Assembly: GCA_902495985.1 (NCBI GenBank)
Contig: CABUZF010000113.1
Location: forward strand, 1-5,046
DNA: 5,046 bases
Direction of reading: 5' to 3'
From: an uncultured Collinsella sp.
Lineage (GTDB): Bacteria > Actinomycetota > Coriobacteriia > Coriobacteriales > Coriobacteriaceae
The notes beneath the pieces were generated by a model. That model searched no databases and was not told the origin of the DNA. It was given only the letters and a program-made list of their open reading frames with translations. Below, piece after piece: positions 1 to 5,046 of the stretch. Every line of letters starts with the position of its first letter. Within the stretch, counting starts at the first letter, position 1. Position numbers and translations under genes: made by a program.

Positions 1-1062
1 AAATCGCTTGCCCTGGGGAGCGGCGCTCGCGGCGACGATGGCGTTGTCCAGGGCATTCGAGAGCACGCTAAACAGATCGACGTCGGCTACATGGACGCTC
101 TCGGGTACGGCGGCGCGCAGGTTAGCGATAATGCCGTTTCTATTGATATCCGAGTTAAATGACGAAAGCGCGATGTTTACGGTCTCGTTGGCGCAGAAGC
201 GGCGTACGGCGGTGCGGTCGCCAGCTTCGCAGAGTTCGTCGATGCGTTTGAGCGCCTCGTCGGTGTGGCCCTCCTCAATTAAAGCGGCCAGGCCGCGTAG
301 GAAGTGGCGCATATCGTGGCGAAGAATCGACAGCTCGCGCCCAGATTGACGCCAGGCCTCGAGCTCTTTAATGGCGGCGCTGTCGCGGGTTTCGAGCATC
401 CAGCGCTCTCGCTCGGCGGTTTCCTTTTCTTCGTATTCACGCAGGTAGACGGCGAGGAACATAAGGTAGAAGGCGCAGAGCGCAAAGGCCAAAAACTCAA
501 CCGTCACCACCGAGCCCGAGTGGAACAGCGTGGTGTAGACGTTGGTGGCATAGTCAAAGACGTAATAGACGAGCGGCAGGATTAAAAGGATGCCCAGCTC
601 GGTGGGGCTTTTAATTGCCAGGCGGGGTCCAATGTCGCTGGCCCAATGTAGCAGGACGGTAAAGACGCCGAGCGTGGTAGCGATGCGTGCCAGATAGTAC
701 GCAATCTGAGAATCGGTTGCGGCAAATGCGGCGATACCCATCCAATTGCTGAACTGGCAGCTCAGATAGGCACTCGTAATGCCGAGCGCGGCAAGCAGCG
801 GACTCAGGCGGTAGCGCGCGCACAGGTAGACGATAAGCGGCAGGTGCACGACAAGTGGATAAGCCTGGCGGGCAAATAGTTCGCCGCCAACGACGTTGGC
901 GATTGAGAAGGCGGTGCCGGTCAGAATGGTAACGACCACCAGCTCGAGCGCATGGCGTCGATTGAGCTCGACACCGCATAGCGCCGCCGAGGCAAAGACG
1001 CCAAAGAGCAGCGTCGTGGCGTGGTGGATTGCCCAAAGGACCATTTCGACCGAGGAGACCAT
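1..1062 (-). CDS. Sensor histidine kinase, GHKL/AgrC-like, 3' end cut by window edge
   Basis: Membrane sensor kinase expected to autophosphorylate on histidine and pass phosphate to the response regulator encoded just upstream. The frame is open for 354 codons from ATG at 1062 to the window edge, with no stop. Seven hydrophobic segments are visible at about residues 8-30, 38-58, 67-85, 87-108, 120-140, 154-174 and 183-206. A charged linker, probably coiled coil, follows (about 207-240, rich in E, K and R). The dimerisation/phosphoacceptor motif is LRHDMRH, with His249 the likely phosphoacceptor. The ATP-binding N-box is VLSNALDNA with Asn336; the remaining ATPase motifs lie outside the window. 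The layout of six or seven helices, an RHD motif and a GHKL ATPase resembles AgrC-type peptide sensors and relatives. The signal is unknown, and no AgrB or AgrD partner is visible here. The start is well supported because ATG overlaps the regulator's TGA as TGATG. Confidence 0.88.
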   Translation of the reverse strand, partial: MVSSVEMVLWAIHHATTLLFGVFASAALCGVELNRRHALELVVVTILTGTAFSIANVVGGELFARQAYPLVVHLPLIVYLCARYRLSPLLAALGITSAYLSCQFSNWMGIAAFAATDSQIAYYLARIATTLGVFTVLLHWASDIGPRLAIKSPTELGILLILPLVYYVFDYATNVYTTLFHSGSVVTVEFLAFALCAFYLMFLAVYLREYEEKETAERERWMLETRDSAAIKELEAWRQSGRELSILRHDMRHFLRGLAALIEEGHTDEALKRIDELCEAGDRTAVRRFCANETVNIALSSFNSDINRNGIIANLRAAVPESVHVADVDLFSVLSNALDNAIVAASAAPQGKRF

Positions 1063-1784
1063 CAGTGTCTCCCACCCTCAAAGCGAACCGCAAAGTAGGC
1101 GTCTTGGAATCCCTGCTTGCAGCTGCGCGAAAGCGGGATGCACGCACCCGAGCGCATGACGATGTCCGTGCGGTCAAAGTGATCGATATTGCGCAGGTTG
1201 ACCTGGTAGCTGCGGTGGCATTTAAAGAAGACTCCGTTTTGCTCCAAGCGGTCCTCGACGCTGCGGAACGACTCGAGTGCCTCGATATCGCGTCCGTCGC
1301 GCAGGTGGAAGACCACGTGCTTGTTGCGCGCCTCGGCATATTCGATGTCGGACAGGCGCAGGGCGTGGTAGCCAAAGGAAGTTTTGATCACGAGCTCGTC
1401 GGTTGCCGCCGGGCGCATGCTCGAAAGCTCGTCGAGCAACTGCGCCAGGCGTTCGTAAGTCACGGGCTTGAGCAGATAGTCGAAGGCACGGACCTCGTAG
1501 GACTCCAGTGCAAACTCGGGCGATGAGGTGAGGAACACCAGGCGCACGGCGGTATCGGCCTGGCGCAATTCGCGCGCGGTGTCCATGCCGTTGACGAGCG
1601 GCATGATCATGTCGAGCAGAATGATGTCGGCACGCGACGCGGCATGGCGGGCCAGCAGGTCCTCGCCGCGCGTGACGAGCGCAACATCGACCGCCGTGCC
1701 CGTTTCGGTCGACCAACGGTCGATCATCCGGTGCAGTCTATCTAGAAAAGCGACATCATCGTCGCAGGCAATAATCTTGAGCAT
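1062..1784 (-). CDS. LytTR-family response regulator transcription factor
   Basis: Cytoplasmic DNA-binding response regulator of 240 residues, the probable partner of the downstream kinase. The receiver domain spans about residues 1-120. It has the acidic cluster CDDD at 7-10, phosphoacceptor Asp58 in IILLDMIMP, the conserved Thr86 of LTSS, and Lys106 in the LKP motif. A LytTR DNA-binding domain occupies about 130-235, with the typical FFKCHRSYQVNLRNID block near 186-201. Receiver plus LytTR at about 240 residues is the AgrA/LytR/VirR architecture. I start it at ATG 1784 because AAGGAGG lies six bases upstream and the translation from there (MLKIIACDDD) begins exactly as receiver domains do. 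The frame stays open upstream to 1871, but the extra residues match no domain. The TGA stop overlaps the kinase ATG. The genes or peptides it controls cannot be told from the sequence. Confidence 0.93.
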   Translation of the reverse strand: MLKIIACDDDVAFLDRLHRMIDRWSTETGTAVDVALVTRGEDLLARHAASRADIILLDMIMPLVNGMDTARELRQADTAVRLVFLTSSPEFALESYEVRAFDYLLKPVTYERLAQLLDELSSMRPAATDELVIKTSFGYHALRLSDIEYAEARNKHVVFHLRDGRDIEALESFRSVEDRLEQNGVFFKCHRSYQVNLRNIDHFDRTDIVMRSGACIPLSRSCKQGFQDAYFAVRFEGGRH

Positions 1785-1790
1785 TCTGAG

Positions 1791-1797
1791 CCTCCTT
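1791..1797 (-). promoter_or_regulatory. Ribosome binding site of the response regulator
   Basis: AAGGAGG on the minus strand, six bases before ATG 1784. It is a near-perfect Shine-Dalgarno sequence. It decides the regulator's start against the upstream in-frame ATG at 1871. Confidence 0.85.
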
Positions 1798-1818
1798 AGT
1801 AGTTCGATTTTGCCACAT
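1795..1818. repeat. Imperfect direct repeat, copy 1 (near the regulator)
   Basis: Reads CTTnnnAGTTCGA, then TTT, then TGCCACAT (1811-1818) on the plus strand. The same words recur in the same order at 1940-1969. It sits directly upstream of, and partly overlaps, the regulator's ribosome binding site. It could be a protein-binding site, but chance is not excluded. Confidence 0.35.
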
Positions 1819-1939
1819 TGGGTGCGGACCGCTCGCGGAGGCGTGTCCCATTTGCGCCCCGCGTCGTGCAACTCGCGCCGAGCGGTATTGCGGTGGCGAA
1901 AGATGCCTCCTGCGCTATTGAGAGCTCGGCTATCCTCAG

Positions 1940-1969
1940 CTTGTCAGTTCGAAAATGGACCTGCCACAT
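1940..1969. repeat. Imperfect direct repeat, copy 2 (near the nad operon)
   Basis: Contains CTTGTCAGTTCGA (1940-1952) and TGCCACAT (1962-1969). This is the same order as copy 1, with six extra bases between the two words. The CTTGTCAG octamer also recurs inside the palindrome core at 2013-2020. No function is assigned. Confidence 0.35.
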
Positions 1970-1992
1970 GATTGAATCTTTATTTCAACTTT

Positions 1993-2036
1993 ACACCTAG
2001 GTTTACAGCTGTCTTGTCAGCTGTAAACCTAGGTGT
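1993..2036. promoter_or_regulatory. Large palindromic operator upstream of nadABC
   Basis: Perfect inverted repeat with arms ACACCTAGGTTTACAGCTG (1993-2011) and its exact complement (2018-2036), separated by TCTTGT. The arms contain a repeated half-site. TTTACA occurs at 1990-1995 and 2002-2007, mirrored by TGTAAA at 2022-2027 and a degenerate TGTCAT at 2034-2039, each pair 12 bp apart. This suggests an inner palindrome (2002-2027) flanked by outer half-sites, as expected for two cooperating dimers. It overlaps the -35 box and spacer of the predicted nad promoter, so repression by occlusion is the simplest role. NAD operons are known to be controlled by NiaR, NadQ or NrtR in different bacteria. 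Which protein acts here is unknown, and I did not match a published consensus. A structure in RNA is less likely, since it lies upstream of the predicted transcription start. Confidence 0.75.
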
Positions 2037-2042
2037 CATACT
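2014..2042 (+). promoter_or_regulatory. Predicted sigma70-type promoter of nadABC
   Basis: The -35 candidate TTGTCA (2014-2019; five of six consensus bases) lies 17 bp before the -10 candidate CATACT (2037-2042; four of six). Transcription would begin near 2049, giving a leader of about 29 bases before nadA. The -35 box lies in the palindrome's centre and the spacer covers its right arm, consistent with repressor control. Predicted from sequence only. Confidence 0.5.
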
Positions 2043-2064
2043 AAAGCCCCAAGATTCGCCAAAA

Positions 2065-2072
2065 GAGAGGGG
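2065..2072 (+). promoter_or_regulatory. Ribosome binding site of nadA
   Basis: GAGAGGGG, with the core GAGAGG ending seven bases before ATG 2078. The same GAGAGG word precedes nadB. The spacing favours ATG 2078 over the adjacent in-frame TTG at 2075. Confidence 0.65.
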
Positions 2073-2077
2073 CCTTG

Positions 2078-2950
2078 ATGGCACAGAGCGCGAACATGGA
2101 TGCGTCGGAGCTTGCACGCGATATCGCGGCCGGCCTAGCATCGGCAACGACGGCAACGGAGCGCGCGGCACTGGTGCCCGCAGAGCTCGTCGAGGCCATT
2201 CAGCAACTAAAAACCCAACGTGACGCGGTGATTCTGGCGCACTATTACGTGGCGCCCGAGGTGCAGGCCGTGGCTGATTACGTCGGCGATAGCTTCTACC
2301 TGGCCAAGCTCGCCAAGAGCCTGCCACAGCGGACCATCGTGCTGTGCGGCGTGGAGTTTATGGGCGAGAGCGCCAAGCTGCTCAACCCCACCAAGACCGT
2401 GCTGCTGCCCGAGCCGGGCGCGGATTGTCCCATGGCTCATATGGTCAAGCGCGAGACGGTCGACGCCGCCCGCGCCGAGTACGGCGACGACCTTGCCGTG
2501 GTGTGCTACGTCAACTCCACGGTTGAGATCAAGAGCTGGAGTGACGTGTGTGTCACCAGTTCCAACGCCGTCAAGATCGTGTTCGAGCTGCCGCAGCAGC
2601 ACGTCCTGTTCATTCCCGACCAGAACCTGGGCCGCTTCGTAGCCGAGCAGGTGCCGCAAAAGCACGTCATCCTCAACAAGGGCTACTGCCCGCGCCACCA
2701 CGTCATCACCGTCGAGCAGATCGTCGACGCGACGGAGGCCCACCCCGACGCGCTCGTGCTGGCGCATCCTGAGTGCAAGGCTAACGTCCTGGCCGAGGCC
2801 GACTACATCGGCTCCACCGCCGGCATCATCAAGTATGCCGAGGAGTCCGACGCGAGCGAGTTCATTGTCGTGACGGTTCGCGGCGTGCTCTACGAGCTCG
2901 AGCGCCGCTGCCAGGGCACCGGCAAGAAGTTCTACATCCCCGCGGTGTAG
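2078..2950 (+). CDS. nadA: Quinolinate synthase NadA, truncated by a premature TAG
   Basis: NadA condenses iminoaspartate (from NadB) with dihydroxyacetone phosphate to form quinolinate, using a [4Fe-4S] cluster held by three cysteines. The 290 residues read here carry the family signatures. These are ILAHYYVAPEVQAVADYVGDS at 52-72 (only key residues matter: HYY, E61, GDS), CGVEFMGESAKLLNP at 90-104, VTSSNAV at 159-165, HPECK at 230-234 and STAGIIKYA at 246-254. By comparison with E. coli NadA, Cys117 (GADCPMAH) and Cys204 (KGYCPRH) are the first two cluster ligands. The third lies beyond the TAG at 2948-2950, in the same frame (Cys294 if the stop is counted as one residue). An uninterrupted gene would give about 341 residues, normal for the family. 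As read, the product should lack a complete cluster site and be inactive unless UAG is decoded. There is no frameshift. First gene of nadABC. Confidence 0.92.
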   Translation: MAQSANMDASELARDIAAGLASATTATERAALVPAELVEAIQQLKTQRDAVILAHYYVAPEVQAVADYVGDSFYLAKLAKSLPQRTIVLCGVEFMGESAKLLNPTKTVLLPEPGADCPMAHMVKRETVDAARAEYGDDLAVVCYVNSTVEIKSWSDVCVTSSNAVKIVFELPQQHVLFIPDQNLGRFVAEQVPQKHVILNKGYCPRHHVITVEQIVDATEAHPDALVLAHPECKANVLAEADYIGSTAGIIKYAEESDASEFIVVTVRGVLYELERRCQGTGKKFYIPAV

Positions 2951-3103
2951 CCCACCTGCGTCAACATGGACCTCATCACGCTCGAAAAGCTCGTGCGCTG
3001 CCTGGAGACGGGCGAGGGCGAGGTGCAGATCGGCGTCTCGGACGAGGCCGCCGATCAGGCCAAGCTCACGCTCGACCGTATGCTCGAGTACGCAGCACGC
3101 TAG
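2951..3103 (+). pseudogene. nadA: Severed C-terminal segment of nadA, in frame after the TAG
   Basis: Fifty sense codons, in the nadA frame, follow the internal TAG and end at a second TAG (3101-3103). The translation starts PTCVNMDLITLEKLVRCLE and ends DRMLEYAAR. This matches the NadA C-terminus, where a Cys-x-N-M block supplies the third Fe-S ligand, followed by an ITLEK helix and a final helix. 45 of 50 third positions are G or C, so there is no sign of decay. An internal ATG at 2966 has no convincing ribosome binding site, so separate expression is unlikely. It is either the dead end of a freshly broken gene or part of a read-through protein. Confidence 0.85.
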
Positions 3104-3106
3104 AAC

Positions 3107-3141
3107 AATGTGGCATGAGGGGCAGTCCCTTATGTCACATT
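3107..3141. repeat. Intercistronic hairpin, REP-like palindrome between nadA and nadB
   Basis: Bases 3107-3122 pair with 3126-3141 to make a 16-bp stem around CAG. Three of the pairs are G-U if the plus strand is transcribed. The key words are TGTGGCATGAGGGG on the left and TCCCTTATGTCACA on the right. It begins four bases after the full-length nadA stop and ends five bases before the nadB ribosome binding site. No U-tract follows, so it is not a standard intrinsic terminator. The TGTGnCA...TGTCACA form resembles dispersed REP-like hairpins seen in many bacteria; that comparison is from memory. Possible roles are mRNA processing or stabilisation, or simply a mobile palindrome. Confidence 0.7.
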
Positions 3142-3146
3142 CAAGG

Positions 3147-3152
3147 GAGAGG
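3147..3152 (+). promoter_or_regulatory. Ribosome binding site of nadB
   Basis: GAGAGG, within AAGGGAGAGG, lies six bases before GTG 3159. It is outside the hairpin and decides the nadB start in favour of GTG over the upstream ATGs at 3108 and 3132. Confidence 0.75.
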
Positions 3153-3158
3153 ATTCCT

Positions 3159-4535
3159 GTGGAAACCAAGCAATACCCCGATATGGAGTGCGACGTCGTC
3201 ATTGCCGGCTGCGGCGTGGCAGGCCTGTACGCAGCTCTCAACCTGCCGACGAGCACGCGCGTGATCATGCTTTCCAAGGGCGCTGTCGACGAGTGCGATT
3301 CGATGCTCGCGCAGGGCGGCATCTGCGTGCTGCCCGAGGGCTCGGACTACGATGCCTTCTTTGAGGACACCATGCACGCCGGCCACTACGAGAACCGCCG
3401 CGAGAGCGTCGACATCATGATTCGCTCGAGCCGCTCGGTCATCAACGACTTGCTAGCGATGGGCGTGGATTTTGAGCGCAAGGCCGACGGCAGCCTCGAC
3501 TTTACCCGCGAGGGCGCGCACAGCCGTCCGCGCATCGCCTTCCATGCCGATATTACCGGCAAGGAGATTACGACCAAGCTGCTCCAGGCCGTTCGCAAGC
3601 TGGATAACGTGCAGATTTTGGAGCACGTGGCCATGACCGACATCCTGACGGGCGAGCGTGACGGCGCCACGGTGTGTGCCGGTGTCGTCGCCGTTTCCGT
3701 GGACGAGGACAACTCGGTTCGCCCCGCCGACGAGCTGGCAAATGCCGCCGAGGGCGTGCATGCCGGTAAGCCGTTTAAGATCCATGCCCGCCATACGCTG
3801 TGGGCGACGGGTGGCATCGGCGGCGTGTACGATCACTCCACCAACTACCCGCAGCTCACCGGTGACGCCTGCTACATCGCTCAGGGGCATGGCATTAAGA
3901 TGGAGCACCTGGACTACGTGCAGATCCACCCCACGGGACTGTTCTCGCCGCAGCCGGGCCGCACCTTCCTGATCAGCGAGAGCTGCCGCGGCGAGGGCGC
4001 GATTCTGCTCAATGCCGCCGGCGAGCGCTTTACCGACGAGCTTCAGCCGCGCGACGTTGTCGCCGCCGCTATTCGCGAGCAGATGAAGCAGGACGGTACC
4101 GAGCACGAGTGGCTGAGCTTTGCCCCCGTCGAGCGCGACGTGGTGACCGGGCACTTTGCCAATATCCGCGCGCGCTGCCTGGAGGACGGCCGCGACATCC
4201 TGGACGAGCCCATCCCCGTCACGCCCACGCAACACTACTTTATGGGCGGCGTATGGGTCGACAAGGACGGCCGCACCTCGATGCCCGAGCTCTACGCCGC
4301 GGGTGAGACGGCCTGCAACGGCGTTCACGGCAAAAACCGCCTTGCATCAAACAGCCTGCTCGAGGCGCTGGTCTGGGGTCGTCGCGCCGCGTGGTACATG
4401 CGTACCGGCGAGTCGCTGGCCGTGGAGCAGGCGGGCGATCCCGCGCTCGATGGCCGTCATCGCGCCCTGGGCGCCGACCCTCTGGCAATCGATGATTTGG
4501 CCCGTGCCGCCGGCACGCAGGCCGTGGAGGAGTAG
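3159..4535 (+). CDS. nadB: L-aspartate oxidase NadB
   Basis: FAD-dependent cytoplasmic enzyme that oxidises L-aspartate to iminoaspartate, the substrate of NadA. From GTG 3159 it has 458 residues. The N-terminal FAD-binding motif is DVVIAGCGVAG (12-22), followed by SMLAQGGI (48-55), then the block HSRPRIAFHADITGKE (121-136). The expected active-site residues are all present: His257 (HPTGLF), Arg298 (QPRDVV), His359 (QHYFMGG) and Arg394 (GKNRLASNSLLEALV). They correspond to E. coli His244, Arg290, His351 and Arg386. The C-terminal FAD segment ELYAAGE lies just before the last block. Only 64 residues follow Arg394, against about 150 in the 540-residue E. coli enzyme, so most of the C-terminal helical domain is absent. 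The upstream ATG 3108 lies in the hairpin and lacks a ribosome binding site, so GTG 3159 is preferred. The TAG stop is three bases before nadC. Confidence 0.94.
   Translation: METKQYPDMECDVVIAGCGVAGLYAALNLPTSTRVIMLSKGAVDECDSMLAQGGICVLPEGSDYDAFFEDTMHAGHYENRRESVDIMIRSSRSVINDLLAMGVDFERKADGSLDFTREGAHSRPRIAFHADITGKEITTKLLQAVRKLDNVQILEHVAMTDILTGERDGATVCAGVVAVSVDEDNSVRPADELANAAEGVHAGKPFKIHARHTLWATGGIGGVYDHSTNYPQLTGDACYIAQGHGIKMEHLDYVQIHPTGLFSPQPGRTFLISESCRGEGAILLNAAGERFTDELQPRDVVAAAIREQMKQDGTEHEWLSFAPVERDVVTGHFANIRARCLEDGRDILDEPIPVTPTQHYFMGGVWVDKDGRTSMPELYAAGETACNGVHGKNRLASNSLLEALVWGRRAAWYMRTGESLAVEQAGDPALDGRHRALGADPLAIDDLARAAGTQAVEE
4526..4532 (+). promoter_or_regulatory. Ribosome binding site of nadC inside the nadB end
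   Basis: GGAGGAG forms part of the last NadB codons (VEE) and ends six bases before ATG 4539. This supports close translational linkage of nadB and nadC. Confidence 0.8.
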
Positions 4536-4538
4536 ACC

Positions 4539-5046
4539 ATGAATCCCATTACCATGAAGCTCGTCGTCGATGATCTGATTCTGCAGGCTCTGCGCGAGGA
4601 CATTACCTTTGAGGACGTGAGCACGGTGAGCGTGTGCCCCACGGCGCGTCCCGCCACGGTGGAGCTTATCGCCAAGGCCGACGGCATCATCGCCGGCTTG
4701 GATGTGTTTGCCCGCACCTTTGAACTGCTGGATTCGCAGAGCTCGGTGCTGCTCGACGTTGCCGATGGCGACGAGGTGCACGCCGGCGACCATGTGGGTC
4801 AGGTGCGCGGCGACGCGCGCGTGCTGCTTTCGGGCGAGCGCGTGGCACTCAACTACCTGCAGCGCATGAGCGGTATCGCTACCTATACGCACCAGATGGC
4901 CGCGGCGCTCGAGGGCACCAAGACCGTGCTCGTCGATACGCGCAAGACCACGCCGGGCATGCGCGTCTTTGAGAAGGCCGCGGTCGAGATTGGCGGCGGC
5001 AGCAACCACCGTTACAACCTGTCGACGGCCGTCATGCTCAAGGACA
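4539..5046 (+). CDS. nadC: Quinolinate phosphoribosyltransferase NadC, 3' end cut by window edge
   Basis: NadC converts quinolinate and PRPP to nicotinate mononucleotide, CO2 and pyrophosphate, completing the quinolinate branch of NAD synthesis. The 169 complete codons cover the N-terminal domain and the start of the alpha/beta barrel. The N-terminal REDITFEDVST (19-29) replaces the common EDxxxGDxTT pattern. Substrate-binding motifs follow: Glu100-Arg101 in GERVALNYLQRMSG, Asp133-Thr-Arg135-Lys136-Thr in DTRKTTPGMR, Lys146 in FEKAAV, and His157-Arg158 in GGGSNHRYNL. The last readable residues are AVMLKD, so roughly the last 110 residues of a typical protein of about 280 are missing. The start follows the nadB stop by three bases with a strong ribosome binding site. 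It is the third gene of nadABC and should be co-transcribed with it. Confidence 0.95.
   Translation, partial: MNPITMKLVVDDLILQALREDITFEDVSTVSVCPTARPATVELIAKADGIIAGLDVFARTFELLDSQSSVLLDVADGDEVHAGDHVGQVRGDARVLLSGERVALNYLQRMSGIATYTHQMAAALEGTKTVLVDTRKTTPGMRVFEKAAVEIGGGSNHRYNLSTAVMLKD

Noticed and set aside
611..1375. Minus-strand open frame (254 codons) across the regulator-kinase junction
   Set aside because: It is out of frame with both real genes, which have clear domains and a TGATG junction. Its translation is Arg/Ala/Ser-rich with no domain.
1828..1886. Inverted repeat ACCGCTCG / CGAGCGGT
   Set aside because: Only 8 bp with a 43-base spacer in GC-rich DNA, so chance is likely.
1798..1990. 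Promoter for the kinase-regulator operon on the minus strand
   Set aside because: A CAAAAT -10-like word lies near the regulator start, but no acceptable -35 box is found at normal spacing, so I do not call it.
2075..2077. TTG 2075 as the nadA start
   Set aside because: It is only four bases from the Shine-Dalgarno core and is followed at once by an ATG with better spacing.
2948..2956. Programmed read-through signal or stop-codon reassignment at the nadA TAG
   Set aside because: The following bases (CCCACC) do not fit the CARYYA read-through context, I see no downstream recoding structure, and TAG ends two other frames here. It is kept only as one option in the main finding.
3108..3158. N-terminal extension of nadB from ATG 3108 or ATG 3132
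   Set aside because: The extension lies in the hairpin and has no ribosome binding site. The residues match nothing in NadB, and GTG 3159 has GAGAGG at ideal spacing.
2207..3322. Long minus-strand open frame (371 codons) opposite nadA and the nadB start
   Set aside because: It is a shadow of the G/C third-position bias of nadA and nadB. It has repetitive Leu/Val/Gly/Asp-rich sequence, no recognisable domain and no ribosome binding site, and it lies opposite clear enzyme genes.
3453..4328. Minus-strand open frame (291 codons) opposite nadB
   Set aside because: Same codon-bias shadow. The opposite strand carries all NadB catalytic motifs.

Overview
The window looks like a chromosomal segment of a GC-rich actinobacterium, most plausibly Coriobacteriia (Collinsella-like). 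This rests on strong G/C third-position bias, the gene order nadA-nadB-nadC, and AT-richer intergenic DNA. The genus is inference from general resemblance; no search was run.

Layout. Positions 1-1784 (minus strand) hold a two-component system. A LytTR-type response regulator (1784 to 1062) is followed by a seven-helix GHKL-type sensor histidine kinase (1062 to beyond position 1). Stop and start overlap as TGATG, so the pair is probably translationally coupled. Positions 1785-2077 are a divergent intergenic region. It carries a perfect 19+6+19 palindrome, a sigma70-like promoter overlapping it, and an imperfect direct-repeat pair. From 2078 to the right edge (plus strand) lies the de novo NAD operon: nadA (quinolinate synthase), nadB (L-aspartate oxidase) and nadC (quinolinate phosphoribosyltransferase, cut by the window edge). 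Together these convert aspartate to nicotinate mononucleotide via iminoaspartate and quinolinate.

The most striking observation is an in-frame TAG at 2948-2950 that interrupts nadA. The same frame continues cleanly for 50 more codons to a second TAG at 3101-3103. That continuation encodes the family's C-terminal part, including the third Fe-S ligand cysteine. As read, the 290-residue product should lack a complete [4Fe-4S] site. Either this is a very recent nonsense mutation or sequence error, or the strain reads through UAG.

Secondary points are the large palindrome, placed as expected for an NAD- or niacin-responsive operator, and a 16-bp hairpin between nadA and nadB. The hairpin resembles dispersed REP-like elements and helps fix the nadB start at GTG 3159.
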